Source: Pardosa pseudoannulata | Lineage: Eukaryota > Arthropoda > Arachnida > Araneae > Lycosidae | Assembly: GCA_032207245.1 (NCBI GenBank) | Contig: CM063503.1 | Coordinates: 60,026,776 to 60,090,775, forward strand | Direction: 5' to 3' | Length of the DNA stretch: 64,000 nucleotides | In this document: positions 24,311 to 37,289 of the stretch, piece after piece | Layout of the letters: every line of letters begins with the position of its first letter | Numbering within the stretch: the stretch's first letter is position 1 | Position numbers and translations under genes: made by a program | The notes under the pieces: model-generated | What the model was told of the DNA's origin: nothing | Database searches by the model: none | Seen by the model: only the letters and a program-made list of their open reading frames with translations

Positions 24311-27300
24311 TATGATAATATGAATTCTATAATATAATGAATATATAATGATAATAATGTATATAATGAATTGCAGTAAGGAAAATGATTATCTACTATT
24401 CACTTGTACAATTAAATGCAATCCACTATGTTTTAATTAGTTGCACAATTGAGATTTCATTTGAAATCAGAAAACATCGAAATAAGAGGACTTTTTTTGC
24501 TCTTTCAGAGAAAGTATGATATTTAAGGTTAAGAGCTCGCATGTTAGATAATGTTCATTTTAAGCTCCACCCTGGGACTGTTTTTTTTTCAGCACATATT
24601 CTAATATTACTTATTTCGTATGGAAAGGCGATGGACTGATAGCACCATTGTGAATAGTGGTGAAATTATAAAAAATAAAATGTTGCTGTGCTTGTTGGGG
24701 TTACTGTGGAACTTTTGCACATTTTTCACCCCTAAATGTATACTAAAACGTATACTAATTTAGAATTACGCTTAAAAACTAATGAATCTGGAAATGTTTT
24801 CCACAGATGTTAAATTTTTAAAATAAATTGTATTGCCCAGTTTAATATTTTCTATTGCATTTTGGTCTGTTTTGAAAAGTTCACCTATCTTTGCAATACG
24901 CACTTTCTGAAATGATGTGATACATTTACGATCCTGGCAAAAGATGGATTGAAGAACATTTTATTTTACAAGGAATGATGAATTTTCAATTCGGTCCTTC
25001 AACTTGTCAGCAGGTTGATTCGAAATAGAAGGATGAAACCCTACCTTAAATCTATGGAGTACCCGGGGGGGGGGACACTGAATCGAAGAGTTTTCTTCGA
25101 ATTTGAAATATTTCAGTATAGTCATCTTATTATAGTATTATAGATGTTCTAAAACTTAAAAAATGAACTTTTTCTTCCTCTTTTTCATACTTAAATTATT
25201 TTCCCCATAAAGAAAAAAGGATTACATTTAAATATCATCATCCGAAAAGAATAGAATCTCACCATCAGAAAAAAAATAGAATAAATAGTCTTTGCTATCT
25301 CTGAAAGAGTTGCTCTGTCTCAGTATTTGTAGAAGAAGAGAAGGGGTGCGTGTCCATATAAGAGACATATATAAAAACATGTGTCAAAAATGTATATCAT
25401 TGCTAATTTTTTGTGGAAAAATAATTTTAAATGTTTTTCAAAAACATGAACGGAAAGTAAATATAATTTTATGAGACTCATATATATAGAATTTTGTATT
25501 TCATAACGCAAACATCTTTATAACCATTTTATAAATTTTGAGAGTTCTTTACATCATTAAAGGATTTTTATTAATTTTTTAATAAAGTTGCATTTTTCCA
25601 ATTCTGGCTAGTAGAATATTTTGTTCTTATAGCCCATTTCTTATTTTTATTTATTTATTTATTTTAAAGATTTTTATTTTTGGAATTGTTTGTTAACTTC
25701 ATAAAGTTTTTTTTTATCAATTTTTGAACAGTTTTCTTAAACAGAAGTAATAAGATTGATATGGTTATTTTAAAAATTTTTAACAATTAGTAATACTAAA
25801 CTAAAGAAATTACTTCTTTACTGACAAAACGATACGAAATTTCCATAACTAATTTTGGATATGCCACTAAATGATGCAATTGTTTTAACCTCTTTACTGG
25901 TGCTGCCATCTATTGATGGTTGTATACTGCATTGTCAAATTTCATAATACAAGATGTTTCCTTAAAATCTAGGGAAATAATGTTCAAAGGTAAATACTCC
26001 AGACTAGTAAAACAATATTAATCCAGTTGGTCCAAGTTTTTTAAGGTAGGTTCTGCTCCCATAACCCCTGAATTATCCAAAGAAGTTCCTAATGGGGCTT
26101 TGAACCAACTAAAAATAAATTTTAACCCTTTGCCTGGTGCTGCCATCTATTAAAAAGTATACCTACTAAGAAAATATACCAAGAAAAATAGTTCATTGTA
26201 TAAACATATATTTTTTAAAACCTTTCAAATCTGAGTACTATTAAACATTGTGTAAACAGAGTTCAGTTTCAAAGTTTAAGAATTTACCAACCCTTCCCAG
26301 CTATCAGAACTGCCAATTTGAGAAAACTGTAATAAATTTTTAAATACACCAGATGATCTGCATAATCAGCTTTTTTTTTTGTACAACAGATGTGATGCAA
26401 TTCGACTATATATGAGGACATAAAAAAATGACATTTTAAACTGTAGACATAAAGAATATCAAGGGCAAACACTTTTCGAACATACAATAATGACTTGGCC
26501 CTAAAATGATTGATAAGTAGTTGGTCAAGGCATAATGATTCAGATTGGCATAAAAATAAAATAAAAATGATTTTTACTAGGTCCGAGATTAAATATTGAG
26601 AAAAAAGTATGTGAATCTCAATGAGAACCTTTATATGTATTTTTCAACGTAGATGTATCGGATAGTAGTAATTTCAAAGTAATTTTTTTGTGTAGGAAAA
26701 TTTTAGGAGACTGCAGTTTTTATCTGTAGTTTTAACTCTGTTATGATGATAATAAGGTTTCAAAAATTAATAAATGAAAATTAAAATTTGCTCAAGCTTT
26801 TTTTTATGAAACATGAGAATTTAAAATTAGATATAATTTGAAATAAACTAAAAAATATTTCAAATTTAGATGAGAGTCGATAATTTATTGCTTCATAGCT
26901 GAAAACGAAAAATAACCCCAATTCCTGAATTGAAGTTAATAGAAATTATAATGAAGTATAACACAAAAGGTGAAACTTTTAAAAATTGATGAATTAAATT
27001 CCATTTTGTTCATAGGTAGCTAATTATAAGTATTTGAAAAATACTTGATATTTTATCTTAGCTTTCTTAATTTAGCCTTTAAATCTGTAGTAAATATAAC
27101 AAGCCAAGTTTATTTTTCATTTCATCTACAAACAAGATAACACAATAACTGCTAGTTAAATTTTAAAGCGGATTTGGATTTAAAGCTATTCATTCTTATT
27201 AAACCATTTGACTGGAAGGAACAACTGACATATTTTATTATTTTTCAAGTTCACATTCATTAAGTCTAATTGTCAGTTCCTTCCTAGGTCTCAAAACGTT

Positions 27301-27380
27301 GTTAATTTTTAAAGTGAATTTTTTTTTTTTTAATTTTTCATATTAGAATAAAGTAAGCACTGAAATTAACTGAAAATTTA
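24310..27380. other. AT-rich intergenic stretch, no gene seen
   Basis: Only short frames and simple AT-rich sequence are present. A G run at 25064-25073 is the only composition break. The phrase ggtgctgccatctatt occurs twice (25900 and 26136), hinting at an old duplication. Confidence 0.5.
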
Positions 27381-27384
27381 TTAA

Positions 27385-27898
27385 CACATAGTATGCGGGA
27401 CACGTACTAGTACGTTTTCTGACGATTGATACGAGCGCGAGACATGTACTAGTACGGGTTAGTGTAACAACATGGTTTGTTTGTGGGTACAAAAATAACG
27501 GTACATACAGGAAAACGAAGCCGAATGTTCTTGTCTACTACATAGATTCTGGAAAAATTTAGATAAATAAAAACTAGTTTTTACATCAGTCGATGCGGAA
27601 CCACAGAAGGGGAAAAAATTAAAACTATATACTACTATTTCTATTTGATTTTTCATATTTACGATACTATTATAAATTTATCCTCTAAAAAATATTTTTA
27701 TTTACTAAAATCTTATGGTTGTTATTTATATATTTTTATTGATATATTTGTTTATATATTTCAATATAAATTACTAAAAGTTAGTTAAAAAATTAAATAA
27801 TTTTCGATCTATTGAGATTTAACTGAATAACTAAATTTAAGCGCAAAACTCCAGCTCCCGGTACAATTCCACTGCGAAATGTACCCGCACTCAATGTG
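27385..27898 (+). mobile_element. piggyBac-like MITE, ATGCGGG family, copy 2
   Basis: A 514-base copy flanked by TTAA on both sides (27381-27384, 27899-27902). Ends are cacatagtatgcgggacacg and cccgcactcaatgtg. The interior matches copy 1, including tagattctggaaaaatttag and gaaccacagaagggg. Confidence 0.75.
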
Positions 27899-28094
27899 TT
27901 AATAGGAAGACTGCGGACTGAACAACTCTTATTTAAACTCTGTTCTAATTTATGCTTCCAGCTAATAGTACCTTCATATGGTGATTGAAAATATCTATAA
28001 CTTTATGACTCTTTAGCATTAGTCATTAAAGGGAAGTATTTTACAAACACTTAGTTTGTTTACTAATTTTTCTTCATTTTTTTCAAAGGATTTT

Positions 28095-28095
<1 letters not shown>

Positions 28096-28131
<36 letters not shown>
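28096..28131. repeat. Poly(A) run of about 36
   Basis: An uninterrupted A tract, followed by two phrases of caagggattttc. It could be a retroposon tail, but no body is recognised upstream. Confidence 0.85.
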
Positions 28132-28134
<3 letters not shown>

Positions 28135-28204
28135 TTCAAGGGATTTTCCAAGGGAAAGAGTCCAAGGGATTTTCAGCTTTTTCACTAAAACTATGCATAA
28201 ATAG

Positions 28205-28940
28205 TAGGACATTGACTGAATGGTAAAGCGTAGCCTTTCGTTTACCTATGGTAAACGAAACCATAAAAAACCCCATAAAACCATAAATAGTAAACCATAG
28301 GTACATTTCGGTATACTATCCTGTTGTTGGCGTGAGTATTCTCAGCCATTTGGAAATGGCTTTAAGGAGTAGTCTCATTAATCCTCGTTAACAAAAGCGT
28401 AGCACAGCAGTAAACAAAACTCCCTTCAACCCAAACCCAAACTATCCCCAAATAGACTATTGAAAAAAATGTTTTTAATGATCTTTTTTAGCGATAATTG
28501 AATTCCTGGAAACACATTCTATTATTAATAAACATTTATACATAAATTGCAAAATAGAATGATTGTCGTTCATTAAGAATAGTCAAATTTTAGTATTGTC
28601 GACTTTTTTACAATTTAAAAAAGCAGCTCAGTAGCTAATTAGGTAAATGGCTTTTACTATATTGAATTGTAACGAGACAAAGTACAAACGAAACTTTGTA
28701 ATGACTTTAAGCAGTAGTCTTATTAATCCTCGTTAACAAAAGCGTAGCACAACATCAAACAAAATGCCTTTTAACCCAAACCCAAACTATCCACAAATAG
28801 TCTATTTAAAAATGCTTTTCAATGATCTTTTTTAGTGTTAACTGAATTCCTGGAAACACATTCTGTTATTAAGCATTAGGTCTCGGTCTATTTAACTCCC
28901 ATGTAGCAAAACAGTAGACCGTAGCGCTTCAAATCGAATA
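28205..28940 (+). repeat. Tandemly duplicated SINE-derived block
   Basis: A SINE head (gactgaatggtaaagcgtag) and body (ggaaatggctttaaggagta) start the block. A segment of about 342 bases is repeated (28360 and 28702), each with taatcctcgttaacaaaagc and aattcctggaaacacattct. A further SINE tail lies at 28880-28940 (agcaaaacagtagaccgtag). Confidence 0.6.
28528..28690 (+). repeat. Inverted repeat arm (partner at 31456-31622)
   Basis: The segment with gattgtcgttcattaagaat and tattgaattgtaacgagac is the reverse complement of 31456-31622. The arms are about 2.8 kb apart. Both adjoin SINE sequence, so this looks like one repeat family in two orientations. Confidence 0.75.
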
Positions 28941-29313
28941 ACCAACCTAGGTTTTCGTTAATAATCCGTCGTAAAACAATCTGCAAAATATGAAATTGAC
29001 GAAAACTGAGACAATTATTCCCATGCGAATCAACGTAAATGTATTTGATTCTTTCTAGACATTCCCAAATATTTACCAAATCACATTTTATGGCAAATAA
29101 GTATAGTATAGCAATTAATGTAAATTCAAAGTAATTAAAGAAAAAATAGAAAGAAATGGAAAGTATGATTGATTATGTAGTGCTTGTGTGTGCGCACACA
29201 TATACACGTTGACACTCTTGGCAATAGCAAGTAGCAAGATTATGGGTGATATAGCATTATACTGATGCCGGACTTTGCTGTATGATGATATTGTTACCGT
29301 TTGAGTCAAAGCG

Positions 29314-29940
29314 CAAGGCCGTAGGCAAGGGGGGGATTTGGGACTAATCCCCCTCCGAAATTCTTAAAGACCATTTCGTGGAAACCAAATGGACCATGTG
29401 TGTGGTTGTGTCATCTGCCTAGCTGTGCATAGATAACATTGTGCTTAGAAAAGTGACGTTGAGTAAAACAGTAGGTGCAAATCGTATTCGACAAGTAAAA
29501 GCAAATTGACTAGCCCTTTTGGCAACTCATCACAATATTGTTGCACAATCGGAAGAAGTTGTGAAAATATTTTGGCGAAAATTTCAAAAAGAGCATATTT
29601 TATAATACACAGGTAAAAATTTAAAAATTTTCATTTCCTTTTAAAATGATTTTTTTAATTTTGTTTTACTTCTGTTTTAAAAATTAGAATTTAATATCAT
29701 GTATAGTTCACATATTTTCAATGTTAATTTTACTATTAAATTCATTATGTAGTTGCTACAATACTCATTCAAAGCTATAAATTTGTTCATTATATGATTT
29801 TTTAATTATTTTGATATTTATAATCGCACTATATTATGATATTCACAAGAAGTATACAAACATAAGAAAACCTGTAGTTTTATTGAAGCCCCATTCACAA
29901 AAAATGTACCCTCCGAATATAATTTCTGGCTACGGCCCTG
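29314..29940. mobile_element. hAT-like non-autonomous element
   Basis: Ends caaggccgtaggcaagg and, inverted, cagggccgtagccagaa define 627 bases. Flanking octamers tcaaagcg and ccaaagca agree at six of eight positions. The element lacks a recognisable transposase. Confidence 0.6.
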
Positions 29941-29949
29941 CCAAAGCAT

Positions 29950-31455
29950 CACATTGATACCGCGATAAACATCGATTCAGACATAGGAAAGTAAACTTAA
30001 ATAAAAAAAGTATTGTATTTTGAGAGCATTATCACTTGTCCCAGTTTTGATGTATGAATCATATGCAAAATCAACAGCCAATATTTCAGACACCGGAAAC
30101 GTGTTTCCTTTGACTGGCAAACTTCTCTTTCCTGCAGTCAATCATCGAGCTAATACAAAACATATCAAAAAATAGCAAGACAAAAAAAATACGTAACTGA
30201 TTTAATTTTTGCTTTTAGGACCAATTTATAATATATATAAAATGTGTAGATAATCAATATTGCTTAGCAACTTCATCCCTTGTAAAATACTAACTTTAAA
30301 TGCATTCCAACCTTCTGGGAATTAAATCACTTCAAAATATTTCCCTATAACTGTGCATATAATTTACAATTGGAAATTTTACCGGTAAATGATTGACCTT
30401 AAATTTAAACTCTAAGCGGTTCGCACGTAGAATTCCGCCAAACCGATGATGTCTTCAAAGCCGTTGTCATGTACAATTTTAGACCTCCAAAAAGGTTCCG
30501 AAAATGGATGTTATGTACAATTCTGTCAGTGTTTGAGGTAGGAGGGTCAGGTCGATTGATTAGAAACTGCATCTCTCTTTGACTGACATTTATTGAGGGA
30601 TGCATCCCTACTCTCTGAGGCACAAAGACGCTGATAGCTTTTCATGGCCTTCTAAATCTTTATTTCGAAATATCTCGTTTGCGGTAACAGATGTATCTCT
30701 AATTGCACCACTTAAATATCATTTATAACTTTCGTAAAAAAATATAAATAATTCTATTAAAGAATATTTTTATTTGTAATTTTAGAATCTATTATTTCTT
30801 ATGGGATGATCTTCGAGACTTGACGAGCTTTATGTGTATTAAAAATTAACAATCTATAATATTATTTATATATCTATTTTGTAACAAGTAAGGGAAAATA
30901 ATGAGTTTTCCGTTTTTATTCTAGTCGACAAAGTGTGAGTAAAAAATCATAGAACGATTTGGCCAATTGATTTAATAAACCTTTTATTTTGGAGACTTTT
31001 TTAATCGTTTTCTCAGTTAAAGTTTTATTATTTGTTTTAAATTAATTTTTTTTTTTTTTTGCTAATGTACTTGATCTTTTAAATGTATTTTTTTAATTTT
31101 TCTTTTTAAATTATTTTTTAGATCGCTAAATTTTTTTTTTTGATGACTTTTTTTACATTTTTTCTAAGTTTTAATTTTTTTTTTATTTTTTTTTATACTT
31201 TTAGTCAATTTTTTATTTTCTAACATATTTTGGTTTCTTTTTATAACATATGGGAATAAATTATTTTGTGTGTAAAATTACAATCACTTTAAATTAAGTT
31301 TATCATTTTATTATTTTATATTACACAATTTTTTTTATTTATGCATATAATTTTTTTATAAAAATGTCATATGTGGTTTTTTATTATTGTGATAAATCTT
31401 AAATCTAAAGAGTCAGGTCTTAGAGATCTCGTTTTCTCAAAGATATTACAAAGTT
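29950..31455. other. Intergenic stretch, no gene seen
   Basis: No exon-like or element-like structure is convincing. The stretch 31020-31240 is strongly T-rich on the plus strand. Confidence 0.45.
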
Positions 31456-31690
31456 TTATTAGTACTTTGTCTCGTTACAATTCAATATAGTAAAATTCAT
31501 TTACCTAATTTGCTAATGAGTTGATCTTTTAAATTGTAATAGAGTCGACAGTATTAAATCTTGACTATTCTTAATGAACGACAATTATTCTATTTTGTAA
31601 TTTATATATAAATGTTTATTAAAGCCGATTCCGAACCGCTACGAACATCCATGCTAGCAGGACATTCGCACCCACGAACACTGATGAAAA
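31456..31690 (-). repeat. Inverted copy of the 28.5-kb repeat plus SINE fragment
   Basis: Bases 31456-31622 mirror 28528-28690. They are followed at 31622-31690 by a minus-strand SINE body (aagccgattccgaaccgcta), the same neighbourhood as at 28690. Confidence 0.7.
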
Positions 31691-31886
31691 CCTAGGTTCA
31701 ACTGTATATTGTTACACAGTAAGAATGTAAAACATGTACCATACTTATAAACAAATAAATAAGTAATAGCAGGATTCTCGAGTTCAGCGAAGAAGGAATA
31801 TACATTATTAAATAGATTATCTAATTATACACTAAATACTTAAGTTTAAAATTAAATACAAGTAAACAAAGCTACAAAAAAGAATT

Positions 31887-31889
<3 letters not shown>

Positions 31890-31937
<48 letters not shown>

Positions 31938-32245
31938 AGGATTTAAAATATAGAGTAATTTAAGAGATTTTAATTAGGGATTATTTTAATGGGAGTAACG
32001 CGCCTCACGTTACTAGTCACATAAATACGGCACACGCGCAATGATATTGGCAGAGAGCGATAAGCAATTACTGTAGGCAGACCTGTGGCTCCTTGAAGTA
32101 GGGAATACTGCTTTTGTTTGCAGTTGGTCGCCAAAAAGTGACGCCATGTTGAGTAATCGTGTGAAGTGGATTAATAAAGAGAAGAAAAAGAATTACTTGA
32201 GGGTGGACTGATTTATATATTGACCAGTGTGTTACTCGGACCGTG

Positions 32246-32287
<42 letters not shown>
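31890..32287. repeat. (AT)n microsatellite split by an insertion
   Basis: AT arrays at 31890-31933 and 32249-32287 flank a 315-base non-repetitive segment. The arrays are bordered by inverted copies of acaaagctacaaaaaagaat (31866 and, reversed, about 32290), so the original locus was an AT array inside an inverted repeat. Confidence 0.7.
31934..32248 (+). mobile_element. Probable solo LTR
   Basis: The segment starts TGTCAGGATTT and ends GGACCGTGTCA, i.e. TG...CA, and sits inside an AT array. It is less AT-rich than the surroundings and has aataaag near 32172, a possible poly(A) signal. The size suits an LTR. No internal retroelement coding is nearby; orientation and identity are inferred. 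Confidence 0.45.
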
Positions 32288-32291
<4 letters not shown>

Positions 32292-32295
32292 AATT

Positions 32296-32364
32296 CTTTT
32301 TTGTAGCTCTGTTTACTTGTATTTAATATGTTTATAAATACAAGTAAACAGAGGTACAAAAAAG
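32296..32364. repeat. Palindromic junction between AT arrays
   Basis: The phrase ttttttgtagctctgtttac and its inverse gtaaacagaggtacaaaaaa face each other around tatgtttata. Together with the copy at 31860 there are three alternating copies of this segment. Confidence 0.65.
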
Positions 32365-32365
32365 A

Positions 32366-32475
<110 letters not shown>

Positions 32476-32519
32476 GTATTATAAATATATTTGCTAATAT
32501 CTCAGTTTAAGTAGAGTAT

Positions 32520-33505
32520 ACTGGATAGCATACTGTTTAATACTTTTGTCAATGATCCTATCAATACAAATACAGGTGAAACAATCTGGAAATGATATCC
32601 ATCTAGGACTCCCAAAATGACAAATAATTAAAGAAAGGAAAAAAAATGGATGATCAAGCAATGATAAAATATGGAATACGATAAACAAGACAACAGGCAC
32701 ATGGTAAGGAAGCATTGTCATGTAACGTCATTGTCATGTGGAAAAGATTATTGAACGGATGTAATTGTAATATTTATGTTGTCCCACCTTTCTCTTAATA
32801 GTCCTAAAGAACCAGGGGACCTAAGGATGTCTATGAGAATATTCTCCAAGGCATAATTGATCAACCACCAGCCTCAGTTCTACCCTCAGTGATCTGCAGC
32901 AGAAACTGTTTACTTGGAAACCTCCAAATTTTGAGCTACTTTTAGAGAGTTATTGAAATATGGCTTATTATTACGATGATATATTTTATGAGTCTCCCTT
33001 ATGTAAGGGAAACTCGTAAAATGCACTTAAAATGCATTTTACTAGTCCCCCTATAGAATGGGTTACAAACTCCTTATATCAAAATATCGCGTATGCGCAC
33101 TAAAATTGTATTTTCTTTATCTATTTATATGTCGACGTCAAATCAGATTTTTAAAAACTTACTTTGCACCATCATGTTTCACTTGCGAATCTACATGTTT
33201 TATGAGAAAGAAACTTGTAAAAAAATTGCAGTGTTTTAAAGAAACACTTATAGCTTTTAAAATGAGTTGTCTTAAAATAATAAAAAAAGCAAACATAAAA
33301 ACATTGCCAATTACCACACACAAACATATATAAATAATTCAAAAGTTGCAAATAATTTCTAGCTGCTTTTAATCGAGGATGACCCAAAATACTTTTTTTT
33401 ATCAACCTGTGGGTAATCCCATGGAAACTTTACTAGAAATTGAGGTTAGCCATGCTTTTTATCTGGCCAACTAGGTGAACAAATTGTAAAGTATTGTTTT
33501 AGTAG
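32520..33505. other. Intergenic stretch, no gene seen
   Basis: A segment at about 32850-32990 has a short open frame with aacctccaaattttgagcta but no recognisable family or splice signals. The remainder is AT-rich. Confidence 0.4.
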
Positions 33506-33509
33506 TTAA

Positions 33510-33740
33510 CCTTTTGAGGACGGGCGTATCATATATGCAAAACATTTTAAACTGAACAGCAGGATTTTCTAGTATTCAGATATTTCTGATAGACAAGTTC
33601 ACCTATAACAGACATAAAGCTACCTCTAGTGGTAATAAGAAATACTAATAAAATTGTTTTATTTAAAATATCATTAACGATATGCTCATATAAGTAAATG
33701 CGAAAATCGTTGCATATATGATGCACCCGTCCTCAAAGGG
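33510..33740. mobile_element. piggyBac-like MITE, GAGGACGGG family
   Basis: A 231-base element between two perfect TTAA sites (33506-33509, 33741-33744). Terminal repeats of about 31 bases contain tttgaggacggg and atcatatatgcaa with a few mismatches. No coding. Confidence 0.75.
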
Positions 33741-33988
33741 TTAAAATGTCTACAATCCGAAGTAGTTAAAATGAGTAAAACCCCAAGTAGTTAAAATGTG
33801 TAAAATCCCAAGTAGTTATAATGTTTTCAATTTTCAATGCATCTACGATACATTAAAAATTATCATACAGAAACATAAATCTGCCCCCCCTCCCCACAAC
33901 AAAAATACCTGTCTAAGACTTCGAATACAGATAATTATTAGCATATATGTAAGTGTTTTTATGCACATGTTAGCATTTTTGTATACAC

Positions 33989-33997
33989 ACATATATG

Positions 33998-34057
<60 letters not shown>

Positions 34058-34070
34058 CATACATACATAT
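33989..34070. repeat. (AT)n/(CATA)n microsatellite
   Basis: An AT run ending in acatacatacatacat. Reading frames across it are artefacts on both strands. Confidence 0.9.
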
Positions 34071-34892
34071 GTACTGTCACTTATATATTCATGTCAAAAG
34101 TCTACATTATTCCCATTTCTTTCTTTTATAACACCTGAGTGATAGTAAATTTAAGACCTAGTTTATATTATATAACTTTTTTATACCTATTGAATCCATT
34201 CCCATGGGAATTTCCAGAGGTTATAGAGTATTCACCCGTGACAAAATTCTGTAAACGCATTAACACTTAGGTCAATACAAAGGTGAAACCTTCTGAGGAA
34301 ATTAAGATTGACATGATCACTATAGGGAGTGATGGAATGGAAAGCAGTTACGCTACTGAATGAGCCGCTTTTGAAAAGAAGTGAACTGTGAAAAGGTGAA
34401 AACAAAGTTCTAAAAACAAACTGGATTTTACAGCTGTTTGTGCCATGATAATAACAGTACTGTGTTGAAGAGTCTAGCGGGACTTTTATTGGTTAGGATT
34501 TAGTAGGAGTGATCGGACGCTTTTGAAAGTGTAAATAGAGGTAAACTCGTATACGTAAATAAAGAAAAACAGTGTGTTTTAGGAACTGTAAACAAATCTG
34601 TTCAGGCTTTGGAAGAGAGAATAAAAGAAACAAAAGCGATGGCTGATGGATCTTTAAAACATATATTTCTTTTGAAGGTTTAAATACTCTTCAGGGAAAA
34701 TCACGGATCTTAGAAGAATTGTAAAGGTTATTCTTAGGTAAAGAATATTTAAACAATTTAGACGCCCTTTTGAGTTTATTGAGATTAACTATTGGCATTG
34801 TAATCAGAAGGATATTATTGATAAATAATCCGAAAGGTAGTATTGACAGTTTTAATGCTGCCGGAATCCAGCTTTTAATTGAAGAATGGAAG

Positions 34893-35358
34893 CAAAAATA
34901 TTAAGGTTTGGTCTTTGACTCCAAACCAACAATGTTGAAATGGCAACAGACGAGCAATGAAAAAGTAATGCAAGCTGTTTTCTTCAGAAGTACAGGACTG
35001 GTCAAAGGCATCAGGTTGAATGGACAGAAGACAGTTATAGCTAATTGGTATACCACTAAGCATCTTACAGAAATTTTTCAAGAAGTTAATGTGAGGGGAC
35101 TCATGCTTTATTATGACAGTGCATCTTCTCATGGCAAGACTTATTTCTTGCACAAAACACATTAAAGTGATAAAACTTGATATAAGTGTGTTTTTAATTA
35201 AAAAAAAATTCACGTGGTCACCATTTTTATTTCAAAGATGAGATTAAAGAGACTATAAAGGCATATTTTTCATCGATTCCAAAAAAATGGATAGAAGTTG
35301 AGGCTTTAAAATTTTGGAAATTCGCCATCAAAAATGCCTTGGTGTTGGAATTACTTTG
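34893..35358 (+). pseudogene. Mariner-type transposase fossil 1
   Basis: The open part reads VFDSKPTMLKWQQTSNEKVM, then TVIANWYTTKHLTEIF and LMLYYDSASSHGK. WYT...L.E.F and the hhxDxASSH box around the second catalytic Asp are mariner hallmarks. After a stop and frame change, a downstream segment (35239-35355) reads SSIPKKWIEVEALKFWKFAI, matching the mariner C-terminus. The third catalytic block (YSPDL) is missing and the N-terminal half is not recognisable upstream (34330-34890). Inactive. Confidence 0.75.
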
Positions 35359-35806
35359 AACTTCCTATTGCTTCCTAATAATTTGGTAAGTTTAACTTGT
35401 ATCATTTAAACGTATCTCAAAAATCTCACACTGATACTTGAAGCAATGCATGTAAACTGTTTATTGTTTAGGAAAGTAACTATTTAAGTTGATATTTCAT
35501 ATGATTTTTTCTTTTTCTGTAGGATATCCTAGATATCCCATCTAAAATCAGATTTCTGCATGACATCGCTAAATATATTTCACCTGACTTTTATAACTGA
35601 GAGTAATTGTCGAATGATACTCATCTAAGATGATTATTAAAAATTCCTATAGATTATATACATCTTACGATTGAATTGCATTGACACAAAGTTTTGGTTG
35701 TTACACTTTAAAAAACTTTTTATTAAAGCTCTCTACTCTCAGTAACGCTAGAAAAATACATGAAATACCTATCACCTATCTCCCTCCCCACTCTTCTCTC
35801 ATTATA

Positions 35807-36379
35807 CACTCATAGGAAATTCACTTATACGACACATTCAGTTATACGAAGACCTCCTTGTTCTCCAGCGAAACTCCCATAAGTCCCATGGACTAAATTA
35901 TTCACTCATACTAACATTTACTTATATAAAGGGATTTTCGATCTCGAATGACAATTTTATGCAGTTTTGTCAAGGGGGCACATGTTTATATAGAACTGTT
36001 TGGTTTTTATAATTCTTCGAAAAGTTTTCCATTTCTATTAAAAGTTTCTCAGAGTTTTTAATTCATCTTTTCTATTTCTCGTAAAAACCAATGCTTTAAT
36101 TTACTAATGTTTTATAAAAAGTATTCGTTTTATGTATTTACATGCTTACTATATACAGAAACTTTCTGTATTGAAGGTAAACGAAAAATATTTTGTTGTT
36201 GTATTTCACGTATATTAATATAAATATATATTTTACCTCCAACCTTAGTTTATTTATAAAAAACATTAAAAAGCAGTACAGTGTAGTATTTTTAGCTCTT
36301 TTAGCCAGAAACAACTGGTATTCCCATAAATGAAGAATTTTCCATTCTCCCTCGGTTTTGTTTAAGTGAGTTTTCACTG
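35807..36379. mobile_element. pogo-like MITE
   Basis: The right end, inverted, reads cagtgaaaactcacttaaac; the left reads cactcataggaaattcactt then atacg. TA dinucleotides flank both sides (35805-35806, 36380-36381). The right terminus matches a solitary copy at 11412. No transposase seen. Confidence 0.55.
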
Positions 36380-36559
36380 TATATACTTACGTGATGTGTA
36401 GAAAGATTTTGAATTTGTTAAGGTATTTCAAGTATAAAACCCAGATAGAAACAAGTATATGAAGCATGGTTTCAAGTATAAAGAAAGGAAATATTATCTT
36501 CCTAAGGGAACATATCACTTTTCCAATGGAGCAATACGTAAGTGATACACTATCCAATA

Positions 36560-37136
36560 CAGTACAACTCTCTTGCGCCCGGATTTAACGAAGATATCGG
36601 GAAAAGTTATTTGGGACAATATTAAGTCTACAGAAGCTTAACTCGCTTTTAAGGAGCAAATCCTAGTTATAAAGAGCAAAATTTTTGTGACTTATAAACA
36701 TTTTATTGACTTCTAATTCTCCAGGTCAGCCCTCTAAGTTGGTTGATTAGGAAAGCTGGAGTTCACTTTTTAAATTCCGGAGGATATTGTAGCTGAAATT
36801 CAAGCTACGGTAGATGAAAAACATAATGAAAGCGATGATGATAATTTCGAATGTGAAGAAATTCTGAACCGTCTCCAATATACTTAATGGTTTTTGAGTA
36901 CGCAGAAAATGTTTAAACTTTTGTTTCGAAGACAGGAGTGCAAATGGTGTTGTTTTTTGGGTCTTCTCCGAAGACAATAAGACACTTCAAAGCAAATTAA
37001 CCATTTTCTTTTGCACTACATAGAAATAATAAAATAAACTAAGCATATATAATTTAGTAAATATGTATGATTTTGTATGATTTCTTCACGAACCAGTTTT
37101 TTACGAGCTATCTGTTATAACGAGCAAATATCACTG
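36560..37136 (+). mobile_element. pogo/Tigger-like element with transposase remnant
   Basis: The left end cagtacaactctcttgcgcc follows TA; the right end, inverted, reads cagtgatatttgctcgttat. Inside, 36774-36893 reads IPEDIVAEIQATVDEKHNES then an acidic stretch and EEILNRLQYT, like the acidic tail of Tigger transposases. Stops interrupt it. The right TA is not obvious, so the boundaries are approximate. Confidence 0.45.
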
Positions 37137-37143
37137 TCTCTTC

Positions 37144-37275
37144 GATCTCATTATCATCCCACTATGGCATGGATGTTCGTAGCCGTTCGGAATCGGCTTT
37201 AAGCAGTAGGTCCCGGTCTCATTAGCCCTCGTGGGCAAAACAGTAGACCGTAGCGCTCCAAACCAAACCAAACCA
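37144..37275 (+). repeat. SINE, 5' truncated
   Basis: It begins in the B-box region (ccactatggcatggatgttc) and retains body and tail (agtagaccgtagcgctccaa accaaacc). It is well preserved and directly precedes a piggyBac-like MITE. Confidence 0.75.
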
Positions 37276-37289
37276 ATCGATCTCATTAG

